From assembly GCA_902812455.1 (NCBI GenBank), contig CADDZH010000013.1, positions 1-64,000 of the forward strand: DNA of 64,000 bases. Reading direction: 5' to 3'. The notes beneath the pieces were generated by a model. That model ran no database searches. It was given only the letters and a program-made list of their open reading frames with translations, and had not been told where the DNA came from. This DNA is from Chloroflexota bacterium. Its GTDB lineage: Bacteria; Chloroflexota; Ktedonobacteria; Ktedonobacterales; Ktedonobacteraceae. The position numbers and the translations under genes are program-made. Of this stretch, positions 8,897 to 17,273 are shown one piece after another; position 1 is the stretch's first letter, and every line of letters begins with the position of its first letter.

Positions 8897-9256
8897 ATGA
8901 GCCAGTATAATCATCCAGTACCGACTTCATTCTTGCTTGATGCGGATCAGCGCAAACTGATTCTTACATGGAGCGATGGGCACGAGAGTATACATAGTTG
9001 GGAAGCGTTGCGCTGGGCCTGTCCTTGCGCCTGGTGCGCTGGGGAAGGTGGATTACCTGGGATGTTGCAGAACAAGCAGAAGCTAAGCGAGGAGGAGACC
9101 ACGCTGGTGGATCTGCAGCCTGTTGGGAGGTATGGCCTGACGCCAATCTGGGAGGATGGGCACAGAACAGGGATCTATACCTATGAAAAGCTGCGTGCCA
9201 GTTGCGAATGTGAGGAATGCCAGGCACGTAGGCCAAAAGGGTCAAAAAGCAGATAA
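8897..9256 (+). CDS. DUF971-domain protein
   Basis: A 119-aa protein that is essentially one DUF971 domain: LILTWSDGHESIHSWEALRWACPCAWC near the N-terminus and PIWEDGHRTGIYTYEKLRASCECEEC near the C-terminus. The domain also forms the N-terminus of gamma-butyrobetaine hydroxylases and accompanies Fe-S assembly proteins. The paired Cys at both ends suggest metal binding. The ATG at 8897 is chosen because the domain begins right after it; a longer frame from 8738 has no similarity pattern. Confidence 0.85.
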   Translation: MSQYNHPVPTSFLLDADQRKLILTWSDGHESIHSWEALRWACPCAWCAGEGGLPGMLQNKQKLSEEETTLVDLQPVGRYGLTPIWEDGHRTGIYTYEKLRASCECEECQARRPKGSKSR

Positions 9257-9309
9257 ATGTTAACGCCGGTTACAAAAGCCGTTCTATAGTAGTGAATGAT
9301 GCTGAAAAA

Positions 9310-9342
9310 GCTGCTTCCTGGGTACTCTTCCCAGGAAGTAGC
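9310..9342. terminator. Strong hairpin between two small genes
   Basis: Stem GCTGCTTCCTGGG/CCCAGGAAGTAGC (one G-T pair) with a 7-nt loop, lying 53 bases after the DUF971 stop and 29 bases before a small membrane-protein gene. There is no long T tract, so it may terminate the upstream gene only weakly or act as an attenuator for the next one. Confidence 0.5.
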
Positions 9343-9371
9343 GAGTAAAAAGCCTTTAATGGAGTACGTTT

Positions 9372-9533
9372 ATGGCTACGAAAGGAATCAATACCTCAGC
9401 TTCTGTCACTACAGCGCCTCGTCGCCGGTTCGGCTGGCTTCTCTCCGGCCTGGCTTTGCGTTTGCTGCTGGCGTTTATTATTAGCTGGTTGATCATCCTG
9501 GCCTTCTTTGTGTCGGGCGTTGTTTCTCATTGA
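9372..9533 (+). CDS. 53-aa single-span membrane protein
   Basis: A short frame (MATKGINTSASVTTAPRRRF...) with a basic patch at 18-20 followed by one long hydrophobic stretch (about 22-51) that could form one or two membrane helices. A GGAG lies 8 bases before the ATG. No family is recognised. The RBS, positive-inside charge pattern and lack of any competing gene on the other strand support it as real. Confidence 0.55.
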   Translation: MATKGINTSASVTTAPRRRFGWLLSGLALRLLLAFIISWLIILAFFVSGVVSH

Positions 9534-9549
9534 TTGTTTGCTCTGTTGC

Positions 9550-10389
9550 TTATAATGTATTTTGCCTCTGCTGGTAGCGGGCCAGCCGCCGGTGAAATGA
9601 TGCACCGGTGAGTTGCTCGGCTTTATCGGGATCGTCGTGCATAATTTGTAAGATCATGGCGATATCGGGACTGGGAGCCAGCGTGAGATCGTTCTTTCCC
9701 TCGGTTACTGCTTGTAGTATTTCTTCCGCAACCTGCTCTGGCTTGAGCACAGGCTTGACGTTCAGTAGCTGCACGACGTCTGCTTCCTGGCGAAACATGG
9801 GGGTATCAACCCACTCAGGGTAAACTGTGGTAACTCCTATACCTGTGCCGTAAAGTTCTGCTCTCAGCGCTGATGAGAAACCACGTACCGCCCATTTGGT
9901 GGCGCAATATGCAGTAAGGTATGGTACACCTAGTTTGCCTGCGACTGAGCACAGGAAGACAAAATGGCCTGATTGCTGCTGGCGCATGGTAGGGAGGGCC
10001 GCCACAACACAGTTGTATGTGCCCAAAAAGTTTACATCCATAATTGCCTGCATCTCTTTTGGTGAGAACGTGTCAATGGGGCCGCTGCGTCCACTGCCCG
10101 CGCAGGTTACAACCAGGTCGATCCGGCCAAAGTTTTCGACCACCTTACGCATGAGCGCCTGCACCTGCTGGTCATCGGTCACATCGGTTGGGATAGTTAT
10201 CACCTGGCCAGGCGCAGCGGGGTTAGGCTGGTGGAATTGTTCCTGCGCTTGCTCCAGTCCATGTTTGTTCATGTCTGCCAGGGCTACATAGGCGCCTCTT
10301 GTATACAAAGCCTTGCCGGTTGCCAGGCCCATCCCGCTGGCACCCCCGGTAATTACCGCAACTGCTCCCGCGAAGTTTGTTAATGCCAT
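9550..10389 (-). CDS. Short-chain dehydrogenase/reductase
   Basis: A 279-aa SDR starting MALTNFAGAVAVITGG. Visible motifs are TGGASGMG (cofactor), TCAGSG in place of NNAG, VFLCSVAGKLG with the catalytic Ser, and YCATKWAVRGFSSALRAEL with the Tyr and Lys. The N-terminal ADMN suggests an Asp at the end of beta-2, hence NAD preference. The first in-frame Met (10410) overlaps the AAAGGA ribosome site, so the ATG at 10389 is preferred. Substrate unknown. Confidence 0.85.
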   Translation of the reverse strand: MALTNFAGAVAVITGGASGMGLATGKALYTRGAYVALADMNKHGLEQAQEQFHQPNPAAPGQVITIPTDVTDDQQVQALMRKVVENFGRIDLVVTCAGSGRSGPIDTFSPKEMQAIMDVNFLGTYNCVVAALPTMRQQQSGHFVFLCSVAGKLGVPYLTAYCATKWAVRGFSSALRAELYGTGIGVTTVYPEWVDTPMFRQEADVVQLLNVKPVLKPEQVAEEILQAVTEGKNDLTLAPSPDIAMILQIMHDDPDKAEQLTGASFHRRLARYQQRQNTL

Positions 10390-10432
10390 GAATGTTCCAG
10401 TTCCTTTCAAAATAATGATGGCAAGCGATCAA

Positions 10433-11014
10433 TCAGGAGGAGCCTTGTGGCGGCATCTCCTGTGGATATTGCGCTTGCGGTTGTTCGTACTCTGACTGGT
10501 CGAACTTCGGTTGAGGCTGCGGGTATTGCTCCTTGCCATTCTGGTAGGTTGCCGGCTGTGGCCGGTAGCCCTCCTGATAGGTTGGCTCTGCTTGAGAAAC
10601 CTCTTCACCAGCGTTTTGTGGTGGCTGGTAGTAGGTTGGCTGTGGTTGTCCGGTAGGCCTCGAGGCCGCACTATATATGCCAAGGCCAAGCAGCCCGGCC
10701 ATGATCGGGCGCGCCAGGCTTGCTAAAATGGCGCTAAGCCCGCACAATACGAGGATCCATGGCCAGAAACCAACGAATGGCAGGAAGAGGATTCCCAGAC
10801 CCAGTAGCCAGATGAATGCATAGAGAGAACCATAGATCGCTCTTGGATTAAACGAGCTTAGCGAACCAAAAAGGGATGAGAAAGCCAGCGCTGCGAAGAG
10901 AATGGGCAGAAAGTAATCTCCTCCCAGGCTACTTGAAGCCCAGAAAGCAAGAGCAAGCCCGATCAGAAAAATGCCGCCAGAAATTGCTCGTAGTGGGTTT
11001 TGTTGGCGATACAT
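10433..11014 (-). CDS. Membrane protein with Pro/Gln/Tyr-rich tail
   Basis: A 193-aa protein with about four membrane helices in residues 12-120. A low-complexity hydrophilic tail follows (TYYQPPQNAG..., YPQPQPKFDQSEYEQPQ). The ATG at 11014 has AGGAG upstream. Tails of this type are often surface-exposed or phase-separating; nothing points to an enzyme function. No family recognised. Confidence 0.65.
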   Translation of the reverse strand: MYRQQNPLRAISGGIFLIGLALAFWASSSLGGDYFLPILFAALAFSSLFGSLSSFNPRAIYGSLYAFIWLLGLGILFLPFVGFWPWILVLCGLSAILASLARPIMAGLLGLGIYSAASRPTGQPQPTYYQPPQNAGEEVSQAEPTYQEGYRPQPATYQNGKEQYPQPQPKFDQSEYEQPQAQYPQEMPPQGSS

Positions 11015-11040
11015 AGGCAAAACTCCTGTCTTTTGAAAAA

Positions 11041-11215
11041 GGCAAGGTTCAAACAGGAAGGAAGGATCTTGACAGTGTGAATAGTCACATCATGTCATCC
11101 TGAGCGCAGCCCGCAGCTCTCGGTCGATCGGCAGCGGATGTTTCGCTGCGCTCAACATGACATGGCCAGATTTTTCTGTTAATTGAGGAATGGCCACGTT
11201 CATTTGAACCTTGCC
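11041..11215. repeat. Nested inverted-repeat element (REP/MITE-like)
   Basis: The outer 13-bp arms GGCAAGGTTCAAA (11041-11053) and TTTGAACCTTGCC (11203-11215) are perfect inverted repeats. Inside them sits a second pair, ATGTCATCCTGAGCGCAGC near 11093 and its imperfect complement near 11145-11163. Related sequence occurs at about 30968-31110 and 33513-33645. It lies between a membrane-protein gene and the threonine aldolase gene and could also act as a bidirectional terminator. Confidence 0.7.
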
Positions 11216-11267
11216 TAAGGATCACATCGTTATTTCTATTATACGATACTTTTATGTGCTGTTGTGC

Positions 11268-12338
11268 TTACACCTGCATCTCGATCAGTGCGTGCTGGAT
11301 ACCCGCCAGAGCTTTGTCGATATCGTCAGCACCCACCCCATAGTGTGTTACTGCACGGATAATGCCTTCGCCCATGGTGCCCATTAAGACACCATGCTCG
11401 CGCATCTTTGCCAGGAATATGTTGGTTTCCGCTTCGCTCAGGCGCTGTCCTTCTTGGCCGCGAACAGAAAAGTTCACGATGTTGGTGACAACGCGCTCGA
11501 CATCGACCTCGATCTGGGGGAAATCGGCGAGGCCAATGGCGAGGCGCTTGCAGTTCTCGTGGTCTTCGGCCAGCCGCTCCACCATCTGTTCCAGCGCGAC
11601 AATGCCGGCCGCGGCGAGTATACCCGCCTGCCGCATACCGCCTCCCAGCAATTTCCGCATGCGGTGCGCTTTATGGATAAACTCCCGGCTGCCCACGATC
11701 ATCGAGCCGACGGGAGCGCTCAAGCCTTTCGAGAGGCAGAACATCATCGAGTCTACGGGAGCAGCCAGAGCGCTAACGGATACCCCAAGCGCGGTTGCGG
11801 CGTTGAAAATGCGGGCGCCATCCATATGCGCTTTCAGGCTGCGAGCATGGGCCAGATCGGCGATGCTTTCGATCTGCTCTACGCTCAGAACGGCTCCCCC
11901 GCAGCGGTTGTGAGTATTTTCGATGCAGAGCAGCGCGGTAGGGGCAGAATGCTCATCGCTGCCATCGGAGAAATTCAGTATCGTCTCGGCCTGCTGCAAG
12001 TCGAGCATGCCACCTGCATCCGTGCGGACGACATACATGGGCGAGCCGCCAAGCGTCGAGGCGCCACCAACCTCGTAGCGATAGATGTGGGACTGGTCGC
12101 CTACAATTACGCCCTGGCCGCGTCCTGCATGAGATAAGACAGAAATTGTATTGCCCATGGTACCGCTGGGCACGAAAAGGGCGGCCTCTTTGCCTGTGCG
12201 TTCGGCGGCCAGTTCCTGCAGGCGATTGATTGTGGGGTCTTCGCCATAGACATCATCTCCGACCTCTGCCCTGTACATTGCTTCGCGCATGGCCGGAGAA
12301 GGTAAGGTTACAGTGTCGCTACGTAGATCGATTATCAT
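11268..12338 (-). CDS. ltaE: Low-specificity L-threonine aldolase
   Basis: A 356-aa fold-type I PLP enzyme. It has the family N-terminus IIDLRSDTVTLPSPAMREAM and DVYGEDPTINRLQ, the DGARIFNAA motif, and FCLSKGLSAPVGSM containing the Schiff-base Lys. It cleaves L-threonine or L-allo-threonine to glycine and acetaldehyde. The length and motifs match the beta-eliminating lyase family well. The ATG at 12338 with AAAGGA upstream is preferred over an in-frame TTG at 12344. Confidence 0.92.
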   Translation of the reverse strand: MIIDLRSDTVTLPSPAMREAMYRAEVGDDVYGEDPTINRLQELAAERTGKEAALFVPSGTMGNTISVLSHAGRGQGVIVGDQSHIYRYEVGGASTLGGSPMYVVRTDAGGMLDLQQAETILNFSDGSDEHSAPTALLCIENTHNRCGGAVLSVEQIESIADLAHARSLKAHMDGARIFNAATALGVSVSALAAPVDSMMFCLSKGLSAPVGSMIVGSREFIHKAHRMRKLLGGGMRQAGILAAAGIVALEQMVERLAEDHENCKRLAIGLADFPQIEVDVERVVTNIVNFSVRGQEGQRLSEAETNIFLAKMREHGVLMGTMGEGIIRAVTHYGVGADDIDKALAGIQHALIEMQV

Positions 12339-12368
12339 TATCAATAGTCCTTTCTGTGTTACGTTACA

Positions 12369-12920
12369 TCATCCTTGTTTCCCTAATGCCTGGTTCAACT
12401 GCGCCTGGTGCCTTGAGCAGAATTGATCGCTCTTGCGGTCGGTTTCTTCCAGTGTATTGGAGAAGTACATTACGCAAGTTGGGATATTGCAATGTCCTAA
12501 ACCGTAGGTATGCCCTAGTTCGTGAATGGCCTCTTTGATTGTACGTTCCTGTAATAGCTGCTGGTCGGCAGGCTGTCTCCAGAACTCAGGGTGCAGGCGG
12601 GCAAGGGCAATAATTGCTGCTTGCTCGCTTACCTGGGCCTGACCGAATATAAAGTTTAAGCCGGGCGCAAAAAGGTCAAGGTCTGCTACACCAAGCACTC
12701 GTTCGGACTGGGCATCAAAACGTGATAATTGCTCGAGAATTGGCTCAGCCTGGTATTGTTTTCGCGCTGCTGAAAAGGCATAGTCTGGTTGTGGAAGCCC
12801 GCTTTGAGCAATATTGGCCGCTCGCCCTGGAAATCTCTTTTCTATGGCTTGTGGTAGTTCTCGCAAAATATTCCTGGGCACGTTGCCCACGGGAACGATC
12901 TCAATCTTTGGCTGTTTCAT
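12369..12920 (-). CDS. Archaemetzincin-type metalloprotease
   Basis: A 183-aa protein with the extended zinc motif HELGHTYGLGHC (His133, His137, His143) followed by NIPTCVM and a late FCSRHQAQL. The Cys residues after the third His and at 149 and 168 form the second zinc site typical of archaemetzincins, and Met151 is the metzincin Met-turn. No signal peptide, so an intracellular peptidase of unknown substrate. The gene is 30 bases upstream of threonine aldolase on the same strand. An upstream TTG (12932) is an alternative start. Confidence 0.88.
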   Translation of the reverse strand: MKQPKIEIVPVGNVPRNILRELPQAIEKRFPGRAANIAQSGLPQPDYAFSAARKQYQAEPILEQLSRFDAQSERVLGVADLDLFAPGLNFIFGQAQVSEQAAIIALARLHPEFWRQPADQQLLQERTIKEAIHELGHTYGLGHCNIPTCVMYFSNTLEETDRKSDQFCSRHQAQLNQALGKQG

Positions 12921-13131
12921 ATACTGCGTCAATGCTCATTTGATGGTGAATCCCTGGCCCCCACAAGGGAGGCCACTACATCTTCCCAAGCATTGAAGGT
13001 TGTTAGAGCACTTGGCACCAATGGCTGGTTGTCCGGCGTCTTATCTTCCTGTTACTCCTGGGTGATATAATCTACCTGCCCTTGTATTTTACAACGTTGT
13101 TCTTTCAATGTTCCATAGTCGAAATTGTATG

Positions 13132-13348
13132 GGTCTCCATCTTTTAGGGTGATCGACGAGAATGTGCCGATAATGAACCTTACCAAATAAATTGGAGGAT
13201 GACGAGGGATTGCTTTTGGCCGATCAATCGGCAGTGGGCACGATAAATCGGCCCCTACAGTTTTCCTCCGAGTAATTTGTTTATCTTCTAAATCGGCGCT
13301 GGCCGCGATAAATCGGGCCCTACATCTCACCCGGAAGGATGGAGAGCC
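13132..13348. mobile_element. Miniature inverted-repeat element, copy 1 (217 bp)
   Basis: The ends are imperfect inverted repeats of about 22 bp: the left end reads GGTCTCCATCTTTTAGGGTG, and the complement of the right end reads GGCTCTCCATCCTTCCGGGT. The element is flanked by an exact 9-bp duplication AATTGTATG at 13123-13131 and 13349-13357. The interior contains palindromic modules with CGATAAATCGGCCCCTACA. No coding capacity; it must be moved in trans by an unidentified transposase. The right duplication lies just before the hydroxyproline dehydratase gene. Confidence 0.88.
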
Positions 13349-13374
13349 AATTGTATGGCAGGAGGAGAAAGAGC

Positions 13375-14421
13375 ATGGAACTGAACTGGAAGCAGTATTC
13401 CCCACCGGGAGAAGCAACAGTCATCGCCACGATTGATGCCCATGCGGCGGGTGAACCGCTGCGGATCATCACGAGGGGGTTACCGAGGCTACAGGGTGAG
13501 ACGATATTGGAAAGGCGGCGCTACCTGCAAGAGCACCTGGACTACATCCGAAAAGCCTTGATGTGGGAGCCGCGTGGCCATCGCGACATGTATGGATGTG
13601 TGCTGACTCCTCCGGTGACTCCTGAGGCTGATCTGGGCGTGTTGTTCATGCACAACGAAGGCTATAGCACTATGTGTGGGCATGGAGTGATTGCGCTGGT
13701 GACCACGCTCCTCGAAACGGGCGCATTGGCTGCGAAGGGCCAGCACACGCCGGTTAACCTTGATACTCCCGCTGGGCTGGTACGAGCTACTGCTCACCTG
13801 GATAGCCAGGGGCAGGTGGAGCGCGTGTCGTTCCTGAATGTGCCTTCGTTTGTGTACGCTCGCGATCTTGAGCTAGACGTACCGGCATATGGGCGGCTGG
13901 TTGTTGATATTGCTTTTGGAGGAGCGTTTTATGCTATTTTGCCCGCTGGGCAGGTGGGATTGCATGTCGTGTCGCAACAGGTAGAGCAACTGGTGGCAGC
14001 CGGGGAAGCCGTTAAAAAGGCAGTCAACGCAAAGCTTACCATCGAGCATCCACTTGAAGAAGATTTAGGCTTTCTGTATGGTACGATCTTTACCGATCAA
14101 GCAGAAGATCCAGCGCATCATAGCCGGAATGTGTGTATTTTTGCAGATGGTGAGGTGGATCGCTCGCCTACAGGGACGGGTGTTTCTGCACGCCTGGCCT
14201 TGCATTATGCAAAGGGCGAAATTACAGATGGCCAGCAGATTACCATTGAGAGTATTTTGGGGGCAGCGAGCACATTCAGTGGCAGAGTAGCCGGTCATGC
14301 AGAGGTTGGGCCGTATAGAGCAGTTGTGCCTGAAGTGAGTGGAAAGGCATTTATCACGGGGCGACATGAGTTTATCATTGAGCCAAGGGATGGATTGGGC
14401 AGAGGATTTTTGCTTAAATGA
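13375..14421 (+). CDS. Trans-3-hydroxy-L-proline dehydratase (proline racemase family)
   Basis: A 348-aa member of the proline racemase family. The first catalytic motif is MCGHG with Cys101. The second, DRSPTGTG, has Thr266 where racemases and epimerases have Cys. In this family a Cys/Thr pair marks trans-3-hydroxy-L-proline dehydratase, which forms pyrroline-2-carboxylate. The ATG at 13375 follows GGAGGAG. It lies 27 bases after the miniature element copy, which could affect its promoter. No reductase for the product is adjacent. Confidence 0.87.
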   Translation: MELNWKQYSPPGEATVIATIDAHAAGEPLRIITRGLPRLQGETILERRRYLQEHLDYIRKALMWEPRGHRDMYGCVLTPPVTPEADLGVLFMHNEGYSTMCGHGVIALVTTLLETGALAAKGQHTPVNLDTPAGLVRATAHLDSQGQVERVSFLNVPSFVYARDLELDVPAYGRLVVDIAFGGAFYAILPAGQVGLHVVSQQVEQLVAAGEAVKKAVNAKLTIEHPLEEDLGFLYGTIFTDQAEDPAHHSRNVCIFADGEVDRSPTGTGVSARLALHYAKGEITDGQQITIESILGAASTFSGRVAGHAEVGPYRAVVPEVSGKAFITGRHEFIIEPRDGLGRGFLLK

Positions 14422-14747
14422 GGGTTCCATCACTTCTTGGATGTTGGGAACTAGGGCGAGGGCAAGCCTCGCCCCTACCCTCGGCAAAATGCCGACCCCA
14501 ATTTGTGGTAGAAGCTTTCCTGAGCTTGTTCTTGTGTTTCTGCATGTGAGCCATTATTATATGATGAACTTTACCTTTTTCATGCGGACATTATGGTATA
14601 GGTTGAGGGCCGATAATGATTTTTAACGACCAAATTCGGTAATGCATGTCATGTTGAGCGACCGATCTTGTTTGGAAAAGTTCAAAATCGGCCCCTACAG
14701 GCGTTTTGGTCAATTTGGTAATCTGCACAATATAATAAGGAGATACT
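14422..14747. other. Intergenic region with degenerate repeat modules
   Basis: 326 bases without a convincing gene. A palindromic module GGGCGAGGGCAAGCCTCGCC lies near 14453, with a related one at 51838-51880. Near 14681 is AAATCGGCCCCTACAG, the internal module of the miniature elements, without clear terminal repeats or target duplication. AAGGAG at about 14737 serves the next gene. Confidence 0.6.
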
Positions 14748-15716
14748 ATGCTCAATGACCCTGTTCTGATTGATGATTGGCACGTGGTTGCCTATGCGCC
14801 CGACCTCAAAGAAGGCAAGCCGATGGCAGCGCGCCTGCTGGAAGAAGACCTTGTGCTCTGGCGGATTGGCGATAGGATTCATGCCTGGCGTGACTTGTGT
14901 CTCCATCGTGGAACACGACTTTCATTAGGCAAGATCGAAGCCTGCGCGCTTATCTGTCCTTACCACGGTTGGACGTACAATGAAGAAGGGCAGTGTATTC
15001 GCTTTCCTGCACACCCAGATCAAAAACCTCCTGCAAGGGCGCACGCAAAGGTCTATGCGGCGCGGGAAAAATATGATTGGATATGGGTAACGCTTGGTAA
15101 TCCTGCGCATGATATACCAGATTTTCCCGAGTGGGATGATCCGGCCTTTCACAAAGTGCACTGTGGCCCTTATCCGTTTAATGCCAGTGGGCCAAGAGCA
15201 GTAGAGAACTTCCTGGATGTGACGCATTTTCCTTTTGTCCATACGGGACTGTTGGGAGACCCTGCTTATCCCGAAGTGAATGATTATGAAGTGGAACTCA
15301 CAGCGGAGGGCGTGACGGCAAAAGATATTTCTGTCTGGCAGCCAGACCCTGATGGCACAGGCATTGGGGCAAGAGTAACGTATACCTATAAAGTGCTGCG
15401 CCCCTTAACGGCGTATTTTGTGAAGTCCTCGGCAGGTCCCAGGTTTGCTATGTTTTTTACTGTGACGCCTGTAACAGAACGCACGTCGATTGCCTGGACA
15501 TACGTGGCAAGGGATTACGGGGAGGATATTCCCGATGAGCAGGTTCGACAGTTTGAGGATGCAATCACCTGGCAGGACATCCCGATTGTAGAATCTCAAC
15601 GGCCTGAACTCTTACCGCTGGACTTGCAGGCTGAACTGCATCTCCGCTCTGACCGTACTGCCATTGCCTATCGCAAGTGGCTCAGGCAACTGGGATTGAC
15701 TTTTGGCACGGCCTAA
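14748..15716 (+). CDS. Rieske non-haem iron oxygenase
   Basis: A 322-aa oxygenase alpha subunit. The Rieske cluster ligands are CLHRG (about 45-49) and CPYHGW (about 65-70). The catalytic iron region is ENFLDVTHFPFVHTGLLGD with two His and an upstream Asn/Asp. The size and motif spacing resemble vanillate O-demethylase, caffeine demethylase and phthalate-type oxygenases. An electron-transfer reductase is not next to it, so it must be supplied elsewhere. ATG with AAGGAG upstream. Confidence 0.88.
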   Translation: MLNDPVLIDDWHVVAYAPDLKEGKPMAARLLEEDLVLWRIGDRIHAWRDLCLHRGTRLSLGKIEACALICPYHGWTYNEEGQCIRFPAHPDQKPPARAHAKVYAAREKYDWIWVTLGNPAHDIPDFPEWDDPAFHKVHCGPYPFNASGPRAVENFLDVTHFPFVHTGLLGDPAYPEVNDYEVELTAEGVTAKDISVWQPDPDGTGIGARVTYTYKVLRPLTAYFVKSSAGPRFAMFFTVTPVTERTSIAWTYVARDYGEDIPDEQVRQFEDAITWQDIPIVESQRPELLPLDLQAELHLRSDRTAIAYRKWLRQLGLTFGTA

Positions 15717-15985
15717 TGGTGTGAGGGCCGCAAGGGCCAGGGTAGTGGTGACAAGCCACATTTACAGAGGTAGTTTTTAGAGGTGAGCGAGGAGCGCGAG
15801 GCACGAGGGCAAGCGCAAGGCACCCACCCCGCTCCACATCCGCTCCTTGCCCTTACAGCTACGATATATGGTTGTGCAGGGCGATGGCGGTAGGATTTTG
15901 CAAAAGTGTGTGGGAAGCATATATAATGCGTGTAAGTTTTTTTGCTTGCATGTTTGAACTCCGGATGAGAGAAAAGGAAGGCTGG

Positions 15986-17260
15986 ATGGCTTATTCCACT
16001 GACCAGAAGGCGGATAGTTACGATGTTGTTGTCGTGGGGGCGAGTTTTGCCGGGCTGAGTTTTGCCGGTGTGGCAGCGGCTCTTGGCTTGAGGGTTCTGG
16101 TGGTGGAGCGTGATGCCGAGGTTGGAGGGGTGGTGCGCACAACGGGAGTGCTATTTAGTGATGTGCTCGACATTGTTGATGTGCCTGCGCGCTACCTCAT
16201 GAATACAGTCAGGCGCATCCAGCTTTTACCTCCTGGCCAACCAGCAATTGAGATCAGCAGCAGGGCCTATCGTTTTTACATGGTGGATGTGACCGGGATG
16301 CTGCAATGGATGGCGGCGGAGGCAGAGGCGCGTGGAGCAACGATCCGCTGCGGGGCTATGTTTCTTGATGCTGGGCGCGAGCAGAATGGACTGATGAGGG
16401 TCACGCTGAGAACATCGAGCGAAGCGAGGGAACGAGAAACTGTTTGCGCGCAGTTCCTGATAGGCGCGGATGGGACGCGCTCAAAAGTGGCCCAATGCCT
16501 GGGGCTGGATCAGAATACGCGCTTTCTGGCCGGGGCGGAGTGGCTGGTAGAGGGTGTTGAGTTAGACCGTGAAACATTTTATTTAGTGATGAGCTACAGC
16601 CTGGCCCCGGGATATTGTGTCTGGCTGGCTCCTCATGGTGATATTGTTGCGCTGGGCGTGGCCGGCCATATGCGGGCCTTTAACCCGGCGACATCGCTGC
16701 GAGAGGCGCAGGAGCTGTTCAAGGATGTTGCGGATTTAAGCCAGATGCGGGTTGTGGAACGCAAGGCAGGCGTCATTCCAACGGGAGGACGGCTGCGGCG
16801 TGTGTATTGCGATGACGAACGGGGTAGGTGTTTGCTCCTGGGGGATGCTGCCGGGTTGTGCGGGGCGGGAACGGGTGGGGGAATCTATCCCGCGTTGATC
16901 AGCGGGCGGCTGGCGGCGCATGCGGTGGCTGGTGAGGTATTAAATGGAGAACGGGGAGCAATCAAGGCCTATCTGCGCAACCTGCTGCATGCGGGAAGGC
17001 TGGGAGATTACCTGCGCATCGAAGACTGGATACGTTGGGCGCTCGACAGCATGAAATCGGATGCAGATGTGGGAATGTTGTATGACCTGTTTGGCTCGCC
17101 GGCGGGGCGGCAGCTTCTACAGCGGGTACTTCTGGAGACGCCGATCATCGGCATGGATAGCAATCTCTTTACGTTCGTGCGCAGCTTTCTGGGCCAGCAC
17201 CCGCGCCTGTATGGTGCGGCGCTGCAAGGGGTCTGGAAGCGCGTCAGGGATCGCCTATAG
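15986..17260 (+). CDS. FAD-dependent oxidoreductase of the geranylgeranyl reductase type
   Basis: A 424-aa flavoprotein with the N-terminal dinucleotide site VVVVGASFAGLSFAGVAAA and an acidic VVERD ribose clamp. The mid-protein motif is LIGADGTRSKVA (GD-like), and the C-terminal FAD motif is CLLLGDAAGLCGAGTGGGIYPAL. The order is that of geranylgeranyl reductase/PHBH-type flavoproteins, which reduce or hydroxylate lipids and isoprenoids. The start at 15986 follows AAGGAAGG. The next gene starts 13 bases after its stop, suggesting an operon with a membrane protein. Confidence 0.82.
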   Translation: MAYSTDQKADSYDVVVVGASFAGLSFAGVAAALGLRVLVVERDAEVGGVVRTTGVLFSDVLDIVDVPARYLMNTVRRIQLLPPGQPAIEISSRAYRFYMVDVTGMLQWMAAEAEARGATIRCGAMFLDAGREQNGLMRVTLRTSSEARERETVCAQFLIGADGTRSKVAQCLGLDQNTRFLAGAEWLVEGVELDRETFYLVMSYSLAPGYCVWLAPHGDIVALGVAGHMRAFNPATSLREAQELFKDVADLSQMRVVERKAGVIPTGGRLRRVYCDDERGRCLLLGDAAGLCGAGTGGGIYPALISGRLAAHAVAGEVLNGERGAIKAYLRNLLHAGRLGDYLRIEDWIRWALDSMKSDADVGMLYDLFGSPAGRQLLQRVLLETPIIGMDSNLFTFVRSFLGQHPRLYGAALQGVWKRVRDRL

Positions 17261-17273
17261 AAGGGATGAAGGA

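Noticed and set aside
16736..16921. Small frames antisense to the flavoprotein gene
   Set aside because: Typical shadows in a GC-rich gene, with no supporting signals.
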